Of a stretch of 64,000 nt of DNA, positions 43,239 to 52,122 are shown piece by piece. Source of the stretch: Ferdinandcohnia humi_A (GTDB taxonomy: Bacteria; Bacillota; Bacilli; Bacillales; Bacillaceae_L); contig JBLKRX010000007.1 of NCBI GenBank assembly GCA_047608075.1, positions 115,224 through 179,223 of the forward strand, written 5' to 3'. The stretch's first letter is position 1. The number at the start of each line of letters is the position of its first letter. A model generated the notes under the pieces. The model had not been told where the DNA came from, ran no database searches, and was given only the letters and a program-made list of their open reading frames with translations. The position numbers were made by a program, and so were the translations under genes.

Positions 43239-44207
43239 TTGAAAGCTGTCATTTATGAAAAATATGGCCCACCCGAAGTACTTACCTTACGAGAGATTGA
43301 AAAACCTGTTCCCAAGGACAATGAAGTACTTGTAAAAATTCACGCAGCCTCCCTGAACTATGGAAATTTAGTTCTTTTAAAAGGAGAACCATTTGTTGCA
43401 CGGTTTGCCTTTGGTCTCTTTAAACCAAAATACCCAATTCCAGGAGGTGACATTGCGGGTCGGATTGAAGCGGTTGGGAATAAGATTACACAGTTTCAAC
43501 CAGGAGATGATGTATTCGGTGACCTATCCGTTTTCGGTTGGGGTGGCTTTGCCGAGTATATTGCGGTTCCTGAGCATGCAGTTGCACGAATGCCAGGTAA
43601 TTTGACTTATGAGGAGGCAGCAGCCATACCAATGGCAGGAGCCACAGCTCTACAGGGGTTAAGGGATAAAGGTAAGATTCATTCAGGACAGAAGGTGTTG
43701 ATTAATGGTGCCTCAGGTGGTGTAGGAACTTTTGCCGTTCAAATCGCGAAATCGTTCGGAGCAGAGGTAACTGGTGTATGTAGTACTCGGAATGTTGATA
43801 TATTGCGATCTCTAGGGGCAGACCACATCATTGACTATAAAAAAGAAGACTTCACCAAGAAAGATAAAACATATGACCTGATTCTTGGTGTAAACGGATC
43901 CCATCCACTTTCAGCTTATAAGCGACTATTAAAACCAAATGGAATTTTTGTACACGTAGGAGGCTCTGAATCCCAAATGTTCCAAGCAATGTCACTCGGA
44001 CCTCTGATTTCCAAAACCGGAAGTAAGAAAATGGGTACCATGCTCCAAAGAGCAAACCATAAAGACCTACTCTACTTAAAAGAACTCATTGAAGCAGGCA
44101 AAGTCAAACCCGTGATTGATAGATCTTATAAACTGAACGAGATACCCGACGCCTTCAGGTACTTTGGAGAAGGCCACGCCCAAGGAAAAGTTGTTATCAC
44201 GATGTAA
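43239..44207 (+). CDS. MDR-family NAD(P)-dependent oxidoreductase (paralogue of 24740-25714)
   Basis: 322 residues. The GroES-like part 'VLVKIHAASLNYGNLVLLKG' and Rossmann motif 'VLINGASGGVGTFAVQIAKSFGAEV' place it in the quinone/enone reductase group, without zinc ligands. The start is TTG at 43239 with AGGAGG at 7-8 nt. It is the close relative of the gene at 24740 and the two probably arose by duplication. A GGGACAG/CTGTCCC repeat follows directly. Confidence 0.87.
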   Translation: MKAVIYEKYGPPEVLTLREIEKPVPKDNEVLVKIHAASLNYGNLVLLKGEPFVARFAFGLFKPKYPIPGGDIAGRIEAVGNKITQFQPGDDVFGDLSVFGWGGFAEYIAVPEHAVARMPGNLTYEEAAAIPMAGATALQGLRDKGKIHSGQKVLINGASGGVGTFAVQIAKSFGAEVTGVCSTRNVDILRSLGADHIIDYKKEDFTKKDKTYDLILGVNGSHPLSAYKRLLKPNGIFVHVGGSESQMFQAMSLGPLISKTGSKKMGTMLQRANHKDLLYLKELIEAGKVKPVIDRSYKLNEIPDAFRYFGEGHAQGKVVITM

Positions 44208-44216
44208 TGGGATACG

Positions 44217-44284
44217 GGGACAGGTTCACTGTCCCAAAACCCCCTCTCCCCTTTTGTGGGACAGAGGGACAGGTTTACTGTCCC
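44217..44284 (+). repeat. Two copies of the GGGACAG-GTNYA-CTGTCCC palindromic repeat
   Basis: Palindromes at 44217-44235 and 44266-44284, each GGGACAG and CTGTCCC around a 5-nt loop, separated by a C-rich linker and a TGGGACA half-site. They begin 10 bp after the oxidoreductase stop codon, so they may act as terminators. Related copies lie at 46721-46739 and 47792-47806. Confidence 0.75.
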
Positions 44285-44351
44285 AAACATCCCTCCCATC
44301 TCTTGGGGTATTTTTACATTGTATTATTAATTTCATTTACTTCTAGAAAGG

Positions 44352-44708
44352 GTGATAAACATACCTTGTGTACATGAATTTGGAATCATAGATGATTTCG
44401 ACAATCTGAAAAATTACAATGAATATGATCCCAAAGAATTCAATTGTATTTCCGTTGAAGACGATATTATCAATAATTTAAGTGAAAAATTAGCAATCAT
44501 GAAAACTTACTTTCATTCATTCGAACGTCCAGATTTTGGTTTAGCCTATTGGGGAATCACACTAATTCCACCTGAATCTTTATCATTCTTTTATAGTGTA
44601 GTTACATCTTCAATCCACTATAGGAAATCTGTTGAACTTAATAAGTTGGCTTCAGAAATAAATAAGGCAACAGAAGAAAAGAAATACATGATACATTTTG
44701 GAATTTAA
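44352..44708 (+). CDS. Small protein, unknown function
   Basis: 118 residues, hydrophilic N-terminus ('NEYDPKEFNCISVEDDIIN') and a C-terminal part 'FERPDFGLAYWGITLIPPES' followed by a helix. I recognise no family; the pattern is a little like small immunity-type proteins. The GTG start at 44352 has a poor site (AAAGG is too close), so the true start may be slightly downstream, such as TTG at 44367. A good terminator follows. Confidence 0.55.
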   Translation: MINIPCVHEFGIIDDFDNLKNYNEYDPKEFNCISVEDDIINNLSEKLAIMKTYFHSFERPDFGLAYWGITLIPPESLSFFYSVVTSSIHYRKSVELNKLASEINKATEEKKYMIHFGI

Positions 44709-44785
44709 CATTATCTAAAGCTATATCCTCAACGGACCCCACCTTTATAACTCTTTAGCAAAAAAATGTGTTTTAATTAAAAATT

Positions 44786-44816
44786 GGGAAACCTTTTAAA
44801 CTGGTTTCCCTTTTTT
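44786..44816 (+). terminator. Intrinsic terminator
   Basis: GGGAAACC (44786-44793) / GGTTTCCC (44803-44810), then six T, about 80 bp after the unknown small gene. It lies just outside the convergent HAD gene. Confidence 0.88.
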
Positions 44817-44831
44817 CATCCTATCTCCAGC

Positions 44832-45515
44832 TTACTTACGCAAATAAGCATCATGGTTACACCTTTTTATAATACTTGGTATCTCTGCCAATTCATCAAC
44901 TATAAAGTCCGCTTCAACATGATTCCACTGCAGATCTTTTTTCCATATCCCTTTCATTCCCACATTTTTTGCAGCTTTAACATCGTTTTCTGGATGATCC
45001 CCAATAAATACACTCTGATCAGCAAAAACATTCAGCAACTCTAATCCCCTTAAAAATATCTCTGGATTGGGCTTTTTTATCCCCTCCCATTCTGAGATTA
45101 ATATTGCCTTAAAATGCTTCTCAATTCCAAGTGCTTTTATGTTTTCCATTTGGAATTGTCCCTTACCATTTGTGATGATTCCTAAGGTTATTTGCTGGTT
45201 TATTAATTCTTCCAGCATGATATGCAGATTAGGAAATGGAACACAGTTATGCCTAAATTCACAAATATAATCTTGTAGTAATTCCTCCCAGGATATTTCT
45301 GTTATGTTACATTCATCCACCATTTGTTTGTACACTTTATCTTTCCAGACATATCCACGATTATCTAAATCGATAAATCTATTTACATAGGTTTGTTTTG
45401 GAATATGACATAATACTCCATGTAACCTCTCATATTGGCAAGCAATGAAATTTCTTATTGATTCATCTCTATTCAACAGCGTTCCATCTAAATCAAACAA
45501 TACAGCTTGAATCAT
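44832..45515 (-). CDS. HAD-superfamily hydrolase (phosphatase-like)
   Basis: 227 residues. Motif I 'AVLFDLDGTLL' with Asp8 as nucleophile and Asp10, motif II 'LGIITNG', motif III Lys in 'GIKKPNPEIF', motif IV 'VFIGDHPENDVKAAKNVGM'. The cap lies between motifs I and II, as in the phosphoglycolate phosphatase-like group. The start at 45515 has GGAGGTTATTACTA. The substrate is unknown. Confidence 0.87.
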   Translation of the reverse strand: MIQAVLFDLDGTLLNRDESIRNFIACQYERLHGVLCHIPKQTYVNRFIDLDNRGYVWKDKVYKQMVDECNITEISWEELLQDYICEFRHNCVPFPNLHIMLEELINQQITLGIITNGKGQFQMENIKALGIEKHFKAILISEWEGIKKPNPEIFLRGLELLNVFADQSVFIGDHPENDVKAAKNVGMKGIWKKDLQWNHVEADFIVDELAEIPSIIKRCNHDAYLRK

Positions 45516-45625
45516 TAGTAATAACCTCCACACTAATAAAGCTACAATCTTTCACAAAAATTTCAATTGTAAGCTTCACCTCTTTTTGTTAAAGTAATTT
45601 ATTGACTATGTTAACAGGAGATTTC

Positions 45626-46711
45626 ATGATGCATCTTATTTTTGACACATTTTTGGAGAACATGACGTTACTAATTACATTCATGTTTCTAGCACTAAAA
45701 GTAAAAGAATACTTGATTATAAAAATAAAAAAAATGAATCTTATTGATTGGCTTGCTCCACTTGCAATTAGCATTTTGAGCATGTATGTCATGCACCACC
45801 CACTTGAACATGAAGGGATGCGGGTTGATTTACGTGGTGTACCGATCTTTTTTATATCTTATCTAGGAGGGTGGAAATTCGGTCTGCTTTCATTACTTCT
45901 CCCATCCTGGTATCGATATGAACTTGGTGGCCCCACTGCAATAGAAGGTATCATACAAGCAATAATAGTTCCAGCAGTAATTGGTTCTCTTTTCCATAAA
46001 AGAAGTACTTTCAACCCTCCCTATACAATCATCTATGTTAAACATATGATGATCGCTTTTTTGATTTATCAAATCATTAGGTCAGTACTATCACTAGTCA
46101 CAACACATATTACAGTAAATACCGTTTTCATTCTGACCATTTTTGAAGTTGTTGCTATATTATGTATTAGTTTAATGTACAACGATTCCAATAGAAACTT
46201 ACTAACAAAAAATGATTTAGAATATCAATCAAGACATGATTCCTTAACAAGTTTATATAACATCGGACACTTTCGAAATAGAGTAGAGGAATTCATTGTT
46301 CAAGGGAAACCATTTTATATCGCAATGTTTGATGTTGATTATTTTAAAAAGTACAATGATACTCATGGTCACCCTGCTGGAGATACTGTTCTGCGTTCGA
46401 TAGGACAACTATTACAGGAAAGTGTGAGAACCGAAGATATCTTTGCTAGATATGGTGGGGAAGAATTCATTATATGCTTCACAAATACTACGGATATTCA
46501 GAAAGCTAAAAGTATTGCTGAAGGCTTCAGACAAAAAGTAGAAAATTATAGATTCTTTGGGGAAGAAACACAACCAACTGGTAGACTAACCATCTCCATC
46601 GGCCTAAGCGGACTTTCAAAAAACAAAGAATTGGACGAACTAATTGACGAAGCAGACCAAGCACTATACAAAGCCAAAAACACAGGTCGAAACAAACTTC
46701 AAACAACCTAG
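45626..46711 (+). CDS. Membrane diguanylate cyclase (5TM LytS-like sensor + GGDEF)
   Basis: 361 residues. The N-terminal 5TM-5TMR_LYT-type sensor has about five helices ('GMRVDLRGVPIFFISYLGGW' region). The C-terminal GGDEF domain (about 205-361) has an active 'RYGGEEFIICF' and an RTED I-site five residues before it, so it can make c-di-GMP and be product-inhibited. AGGAG lies 5 nt before the ATG at 45626. It is followed by a GGGACAG repeat. Together with the HD-GYP protein at 28753 it suggests active c-di-GMP signalling. Confidence 0.88.
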   Translation: MMHLIFDTFLENMTLLITFMFLALKVKEYLIIKIKKMNLIDWLAPLAISILSMYVMHHPLEHEGMRVDLRGVPIFFISYLGGWKFGLLSLLLPSWYRYELGGPTAIEGIIQAIIVPAVIGSLFHKRSTFNPPYTIIYVKHMMIAFLIYQIIRSVLSLVTTHITVNTVFILTIFEVVAILCISLMYNDSNRNLLTKNDLEYQSRHDSLTSLYNIGHFRNRVEEFIVQGKPFYIAMFDVDYFKKYNDTHGHPAGDTVLRSIGQLLQESVRTEDIFARYGGEEFIICFTNTTDIQKAKSIAEGFRQKVENYRFFGEETQPTGRLTISIGLSGLSKNKELDELIDEADQALYKAKNTGRNKLQTT

Positions 46712-46720
46712 TGGGACATA

Positions 46721-46739
46721 GGGACAGGTACACTGTCCC
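46721..46739 (+). repeat. GGGACAG/CTGTCCC palindromic repeat
   Basis: GGGACAG-GTACA-CTGTCCC, starting 9 bp after the diguanylate cyclase stop codon, preceded by a GTGGGACA half-site as in the other copies. Confidence 0.75.
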
Positions 46740-46820
46740 AAAATTGCTATATATACTATACAGGTAATCAAAATTTGCTAATAAGGTATGCCATTTTGGT
46801 CGAAATCGATTAAATGAACA

Positions 46821-46854
46821 AAAAAATGACGTGCTAATTGGCACGTCATTTTTT
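46821..46854. terminator. Bidirectional intrinsic terminator
   Basis: AAAAAATGACGTGC / GCACGTCATTTTTT with a 6-nt loop. It resembles the terminator at 15926. It separates the cyclase from the leftward methyltransferase. Confidence 0.85.
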
Positions 46855-46910
46855 CTTATAATCAATAGTTTTACCTCTTTTTATAGGAAATTGACATTTA
46901 AATTAACCGT

Positions 46911-47670
46911 CTAAATGGCCTTCGCTTTTATGATAAAACGGTGTTGTTTTACATCATAAAAGCCTTTGTCCTGAATAACATTGTGAATCTTGTATAATTG
47001 TTCTTCGTACTTATCGGTACTAAAGCTCGGCAGTTGCCATGGTATCGCTTTTAAAGTAATATACTAATGCTCCTACGTCGTAGAAACGCTGAACAGGGAA
47101 CTCCTCATTACTATACAATATCTCAAAATGATTTTCTTTAAGCTCTTTTAATGAATATGATAAATCCCAATCTTGAAACTCCTCAATTACTGAAGCACCC
47201 AATGCCTTATTAATTTCAATACAATCTAACCCACCTACTTGCTGTGTGAGAAAGATACCATCCTTTTCAATCACGCGTCTCACTTCACTAGGAGAGAATG
47301 ATTCGTGCTGATTTATAATTAAATCAAATTGCCCATTATCAAAAGGTAAATTGTAGTCTTTCTCAAGTGAAACAACTCTAACACCTAAAGGTTCAAGTCG
47401 TTTCCTTGCGATTGGGATATTAGGCTTATAACCTTCCGTTACAAAGACAGAAGGTGGAAAAGGTTGTAGCATAGATAAAAACTCACCACCACCAGTACCC
47501 ATATCCAACATAGAGTTTGCACATTGAATAAGCGGAATCACCATACTTCCATACGACCAAGAGAGTAAACTACTTCTCATACGTCCGGTCTCTGATATAT
47601 ATGAAAAATCCCACCCAGAAAAACGTCTATTCACATCTTCTATATACTTTAAAAATTTCTTATCCTTCAT
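46911..47670 (-). pseudogene. SAM-dependent methyltransferase with a C-terminal frameshift
   Basis: The frame from the ATG at 47670 encodes 216 residues: 'SMLDMGTGGGEFLSML' (motif I), 'FDLIINQHESF' and so on, ending '...ALVYYFKSDTMATAEL' at 47020. In a second frame the protein resumes as 'KAIPWQLPSFSTDKYEEQLY', then 'KIHNVIQDKGFYDVKQHRFI' and 'IKAKAI' to a TAG at 46911. The switch is one extra base in the TTTT run at 47049-47052. Bacillaceae homologues I know of have such an 'IPWQ...KYE' tail, so this is a one-base indel. The core fold is still intact, and an assembly error in the homopolymer is possible. Confidence 0.85.
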
Positions 47671-48010
47671 CTCTTATTCCTCCAAAAAAGTATTTGATTA
47701 CTCAAAAGCACTTTTCCCTAGGAGGACCTCGTGAATAATTAATAAGTTGTTAAATCTCATGCTCTAATAAATTCAAATTATTTTGGGTATAGGGACAATT
47801 GGTCCCAAACCCTCCCTCCTCATTTTGGTAATTATATCCTCTAATAATAGTAACACATCCATCGTCTTCATTTAGATTTTTAATTTTTACGAATCTTTTT
47901 ACATATCTAAACGTACTAATTAATGCTAGTAATTTTGTTGTATTAGTTTAGAGGCACGATCGTATTTATAAAACCATATTTCCCAATGGTTGTAATGAAA
48001 GTGAGGAGAA
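47671..48010. other. Intergenic region, 340 bp
   Basis: Divergent gap between the methyltransferase and the ABC exporter. It contains the GGGAC repeat copy (47792-47806) and otherwise AT-rich DNA holding both promoters. No gene seen. Confidence 0.45.
47792..47806 (+). repeat. GGGAC/GTCCC palindromic repeat (short copy)
   Basis: GGGAC-AATTG-GTCCC followed by CAAACCCTCCCTCC, the same flanking CCC-rich tail as the copy at 44217. It is located between genes, not behind a stop codon. Confidence 0.55.
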
Positions 48011-48943
48011 ATGATGACCGTATTGGAAGTTCGAAATTTGCAAAAATCCTTCGGCACGATCCACGCTGTCAAAGACATTAGCTTTTCGGTTCATGCTGGG
48101 GAGGTTTTTACCATCATTGGGCCAAACGGAGCTGGAAAGACAACAACACTTGAGATGATTGAAGGTTTGGTAACACCTGATAAAGGAGAGATTCATTTCG
48201 GTGAGTTAAATTGGAATCAGCATGCTGGAACAATTAAGAAGATGATCGGCGTACAACCCCAATCAAGTGCGATGTTTGATTTATTAACTCCTGAAGAAAA
48301 CTTGAACTTGTTTGCTACATTTTACAACAACCCTCGTTCTACAGAAGAAATATTAAATTTAGTAAACCTGACTGACCATCGGAAAAATCAAGTAAAGAAA
48401 TTGTCTGGTGGACAACGACAACGACTTGCTATTGGGCTTGCAATGATAAGTGATCCTGAAATTATCTTTCTAGATGAACCAACAACCGGACTTGATCCTC
48501 AAGCACGCCGTAATATTTGGGATATTATCCTTGAACTTAAGAAATTAGGAAAAACAACGATTTTGACAACTCATTATATGGAAGAAGCAGAAAAATTAAG
48601 TGATCGGCTTTGTATCGTTGACCAAGGTTTGGTTGTGACGTTGGATTCACCTTCAGCTCTTATCGAAAGAGTCACGAGCGAAAGAGAAGTAAGACTGTCC
48701 TTCCTAGACGGCGAGTCAGCAGCTTTAGATGCTCAAAATTTTGCACAAAACCTTGATTCCATTACCCGGACCGAACGTGAAGAAAGTGCTTTAACATTAT
48801 GGACAATTAAGCCAGAGGATTCACTTTATGACCTATTCAAATTTACCAAAGACAAGGAATATCAGATAGAACAAGTATCCGTCCACGAAATGAGTCTTGA
48901 AGATGTCTTTATCTCCTTTACGGGGAAAGAGTGGAGGGATTAA
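48011..48943 (+). CDS. ABC exporter ATP-binding protein (DrrA-like)
   Basis: 310 residues. Walker A 'IIGPNGAGKTTTLEMI' at about 35-50, Q-loop in 'IGVQPQSSAMF', signature 'KKLSGGQRQRLAIGLAM', Walker B 'EIIFLDEPTTGLDPQ', H-loop 'TTHYMEEA'. The DrrA-type C-terminal extension follows. GAGGAGAA precedes ATGATG. The permease gene starts 1 bp after its stop, so the two form an ABC-2 type exporter. Confidence 0.92.
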   Translation: MMTVLEVRNLQKSFGTIHAVKDISFSVHAGEVFTIIGPNGAGKTTTLEMIEGLVTPDKGEIHFGELNWNQHAGTIKKMIGVQPQSSAMFDLLTPEENLNLFATFYNNPRSTEEILNLVNLTDHRKNQVKKLSGGQRQRLAIGLAMISDPEIIFLDEPTTGLDPQARRNIWDIILELKKLGKTTILTTHYMEEAEKLSDRLCIVDQGLVVTLDSPSALIERVTSEREVRLSFLDGESAALDAQNFAQNLDSITRTEREESALTLWTIKPEDSLYDLFKFTKDKEYQIEQVSVHEMSLEDVFISFTGKEWRD

Positions 48944-48944
48944 C

Positions 48945-50066
48945 TTGAAAAATCTCCAACAGTTTAAGCAAATGTTTCTTGCTCAACTAAAATTAACGCT
49001 TCGTGAAAAACAGGCTTGGTTTTGGGGCATCTTCTTCCCAGTCATTTTAATGGTTATTTTTATGACGATCTTTAGTGGCGATTCAAATGATGATTTTAAA
49101 ACAAAGGTTGCCATCATAGATTCCAATCCGAATCCATCATCTGAAATGATGTTAGCCCAATTAGAACAGATTCCTGTTATTGAAATAGAAGAAAATAAAC
49201 CTATCAGTGAGGAAAGAGCTAAGGATTTGGTAAAAGAACAAGAGGTTGATGCAGCGATTGTTTTACCTGATTCAGAAGAAACAAAATCTATTTTGCTCAT
49301 TATAAATAAAGAAAACCAACAGAGTATATCCACGCAGGTTGTGTCTGGCATTCTTAATAATTATATTCAACAAACAAACTTAGCTGTAGTAGGAGCAACC
49401 TCCACATTTGAGCTACAAACGGAATCGATTTCATCAGGAAGTACTGAATTGGAATATACCGATTTCTTACTAACCGGAATGATTGCTTTATCGATTGCAC
49501 AAGGTGGCTTGTTTGGCATGGTTGACCTAGTTGATATGCGTAGAAAAGGATTAATTCGCAGGCTACGAATGACTCCAGCAAATATGGGTATCTTTGGTCT
49601 GGCTGATATGGTTATGCGGCTCTTATTCAGTACCATTCAGATCCTCCTATTATCCTTAATTGGAGTTTTCATATTTGGTGCCCATTTGTCGATTAATATT
49701 CCGAGTCTACTTCTTATCTTTTTTATTGGGGTATTAGCCTTCAATGCGATTGGATACTTAATATCTTCCTTTAGTGAAAATAACCAAGCGTATATGGGAG
49801 TTGCGAACATTGTTAGCTTTCTTATGATGTTTTTGAGCGGAATCTTCTTTCCAATCGAAACAATGCCAGAATGGCAACAGCCGGTATCAAACATCCTCCC
49901 TCTCACCTATTTCGCTGAAGGCTTAAGGGATAGCATGATTTATGACACAAGTATCCTAGCAAACACCTATTGGAATGGCCTAGGAAATATGTTCATCTGG
50001 GGTGGAATTACTTTTGTCATTGGCGCATTGTTTTATAAACGGAAATCAATTGTTTCAACAAGATAA
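48945..50066 (+). CDS. ABC-2 type transporter permease (DrrB/YhgE-like)
   Basis: 373 residues: one N-terminal helix, a large extracellular loop (about 45-180), then five helices in the C-terminal half with 'MRRKGLIRRLRMTPANMGIF' as the coupling region. The start is TTG at 48945 with GGAGGGATTAAC. The frame is open upstream from 48897 and would overlap the ATPase. With the ATPase it forms a drug or lipid exporter; the substrate is unknown. Confidence 0.88.
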   Translation: MKNLQQFKQMFLAQLKLTLREKQAWFWGIFFPVILMVIFMTIFSGDSNDDFKTKVAIIDSNPNPSSEMMLAQLEQIPVIEIEENKPISEERAKDLVKEQEVDAAIVLPDSEETKSILLIINKENQQSISTQVVSGILNNYIQQTNLAVVGATSTFELQTESISSGSTELEYTDFLLTGMIALSIAQGGLFGMVDLVDMRRKGLIRRLRMTPANMGIFGLADMVMRLLFSTIQILLLSLIGVFIFGAHLSINIPSLLLIFFIGVLAFNAIGYLISSFSENNQAYMGVANIVSFLMMFLSGIFFPIETMPEWQQPVSNILPLTYFAEGLRDSMIYDTSILANTYWNGLGNMFIWGGITFVIGALFYKRKSIVSTR

Positions 50067-50072
50067 AAAGAT

Positions 50073-50103
50073 AGAGCAACCTTACGTTATGGTTGCTCTT
50101 TAC
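50073..50103 (+). terminator. Intrinsic terminator after the ABC exporter
   Basis: AGAGCAACC / GGTTGCTCT around TTACGTTAT, then TTACTT, 7 bp after the stop codon. Confidence 0.85.
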
Positions 50104-50139
50104 TTCTATTTCGTCCTATCTTATCCCGGTTACGGTTTT

Positions 50140-50958
50140 CTATTTCCCTTCATTATAAATCCGATTTATTTCCATAATCATAAAATCTATATACTCTATA
50201 AAATCCTTACGTCTCTTAAAAATCGAAGAGTAATAGCTTTTTGTATTTTCTGTCCGTTGTCTCATCGACTCATTGATAATTTCATGCCACTTGCTTGGTA
50301 CATTCCGTAATGCATACTCTCCTGCACCGATCTTAGAAGTAATATCTTTTTCTTGTAATGTGTAATAGAGTCTAGATACCCCCAATACGCCCCATTCAAT
50401 CGTTTCTAAGCTAACAAATGTGCCGATGTAAGTAACAGATAAAAATTTTCTACAATTCTTGAGCCAATTAAGCCAATACGTGTTTAGGTTCTCGACCATA
50501 TTTTTCATTAATATCTCCATATCGACTTCCAACCCTAGATGTTTAATACTTGGTCCTCTCACCGTTATTCCATATTTACTTAATTGAAAAGCATCCACAG
50601 AATTCACGTTAAACCGTGAAACACCAAGAAACCTACCCTCATTAAAACGGAGGAAAGGATTATCATCCTGATTGAAGACTTGATTGTCTGACTTTGTTGC
50701 ATACCACCCGTCCAAGATTGGCCTAGGGAAGGCTTTCCCCATCTCGCTATGAATCTTCTGAAGGGTACTTAATTCTTCTGACGATAAGCTGCGATTCAAT
50801 ACGGCAAAAAAATCAATATCACTCGTTCCCTCTTCATAAGCACCTATTGAAATCGAGCCGTATAGATAAAAAGAATCAAGCAAATCTGGCAGGTTTGAAT
50901 CTAGTAATGCAAAATATTCGTTTAACACATTATTAATTTTGATAGGTATTTTGTTCAT
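50140..50958 (-). CDS. Nucleotidyltransferase-domain protein (DUF4111/aminoglycoside adenylyltransferase-like)
   Basis: 272 residues. The pol-beta-type active site is 'YLYGSISIGAYEEGTSDIDFF' with GS at 34-35 and Asp47/Asp49. The C-terminal helical part is that of the DUF4111 group, which includes ANT(9) and ANT(3'') resistance enzymes. Whether it modifies an aminoglycoside cannot be told from sequence. AAGGGGGGAAAT precedes the ATG. Confidence 0.8.
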   Translation of the reverse strand: MNKIPIKINNVLNEYFALLDSNLPDLLDSFYLYGSISIGAYEEGTSDIDFFAVLNRSLSSEELSTLQKIHSEMGKAFPRPILDGWYATKSDNQVFNQDDNPFLRFNEGRFLGVSRFNVNSVDAFQLSKYGITVRGPSIKHLGLEVDMEILMKNMVENLNTYWLNWLKNCRKFLSVTYIGTFVSLETIEWGVLGVSRLYYTLQEKDITSKIGAGEYALRNVPSKWHEIINESMRQRTENTKSYYSSIFKRRKDFIEYIDFMIMEINRIYNEGK

Positions 50959-51060
50959 ATTTCCCCCTTGTTAGAGTTTCATTACTGAATAGATAGACGA
51001 CATTTTACATACTTTTGTTACATTGTAAAAAATAAGTCCAGCACCATAAAAAATGACAAC

Positions 51061-51999
51061 TCACTCAATCTCAGCAAGCGGTAGACCTAAATAGTCAGCC
51101 GCATACTTCATAAAGTCTCTACAAAAATAATAACATTTCCATTCTGAAACTTTTCCATCTTCCCATTCTATTGTATTTACATCAAATAGCATTGTTCCAA
51201 GCTCGGTCTCTTTAATAAAAATAATCGCTTGTTTTCCCCAGAGTATTTGAGCTGAAGCTGTAATATTTTCATGTGCTCTTTCTTTATTAGGGTTTAGAGA
51301 ATATGTAATGATTGTATCTTTACCATATTCAGTACTATTCATTTCGACGAAACTAAAGCTTGCATTATCAAGCAGCAAAGCAGCAAGTCCTTTAAAATCT
51401 TTACGATTATAGGCTTGAAGAAAGTTCTCAACTACATTTGTTTGAATAAGTAGAGGTTTACCTCCATTTTCAAGTCCTTTCTTATTCTTCAACTCCTTTA
51501 GCTTTTTCCGTGCACGATTCAGTAATCCATTCACGCTACCTTCTGTAGTAGATAGTAATTCAGCTACTTCCTTTGCAGTAAATTGAAAGGATTCTACTAA
51601 GATGAAAACGACTACCTGCTTTGGTGTTAAATGGTGTAGCAATGTAAAAATAGCATCATTTACCTCGATCGTATCCTGGAATACTACATACTGGTGTGTC
51701 TCATCTATTTCTATTCTTGAATAACGCTTATTTCTACGGCATTGATCTAGCCAATGATTGGTAGCAACTCGAAACAGAAACGACTTTGTCCTCAAAGGTT
51801 GCTCTCGATGAGAAAGTGCTGAAAGTGATGCAAATGACTTTAACAAAGTATCCTGTAACAAATCCTCCGCGTCCCATGGTGTTCCTGTTAATTTTAAACA
51901 ATAAGTCCAAAGAGAATTTCTGTACGGTTTCACAGTTTCCCAGAACTTTACCCATATATGCTTTGATTCCTCACCAATTAGTTGCAAGTCTGTCTTCAT
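51061..51999 (-). CDS. ECF-type sigma factor with SnoaL-like C-terminal domain
   Basis: 312 residues. Region 2 is 'WDAEDLLQDTLLKSFASL', 'SFLFRVATNHWLDQCRRN'; region 4 is 'LTPKQVVVFILVESFQFTAKEVAELL' with HTH 'STTEGSVNGLLNRARKKL'. The last about 125 residues form a SnoaL/NTF2-like domain ('VVENFLQAYNRKDFKGLAAL'), as in ECF41/ECF56-type sigma factors that carry their own C-terminal sensor and lack an anti-sigma. GGGAGGG precedes the ATG at 51999; the frame opens at 52014. Confidence 0.85.
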   Translation of the reverse strand: MKTDLQLIGEESKHIWVKFWETVKPYRNSLWTYCLKLTGTPWDAEDLLQDTLLKSFASLSALSHREQPLRTKSFLFRVATNHWLDQCRRNKRYSRIEIDETHQYVVFQDTIEVNDAIFTLLHHLTPKQVVVFILVESFQFTAKEVAELLSTTEGSVNGLLNRARKKLKELKNKKGLENGGKPLLIQTNVVENFLQAYNRKDFKGLAALLLDNASFSFVEMNSTEYGKDTIITYSLNPNKERAHENITASAQILWGKQAIIFIKETELGTMLFDVNTIEWEDGKVSEWKCYYFCRDFMKYAADYLGLPLAEIE

Positions 52000-52075
52000 T
52001 AATTTCCCTCCCAATTTATTTCTATATATATAACGATCTCATAACCAGAAATCATACGGATTTTTGAAATAAAAA

Positions 52076-52105
52076 TAAAAAGCGTCTCCACATTTGTAGA
52101 AACGC
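52076..52105 (-). terminator. Intrinsic terminator after the phosphatase gene
   Basis: GCGT.TC.ACA...TGTGGAGACGC-type hairpin on the reverse strand followed by TTTTTATTTTT, 18 bp after the stop codon. Confidence 0.8.
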
Positions 52106-52122
52106 CCCCCTGAAGTGATCTA

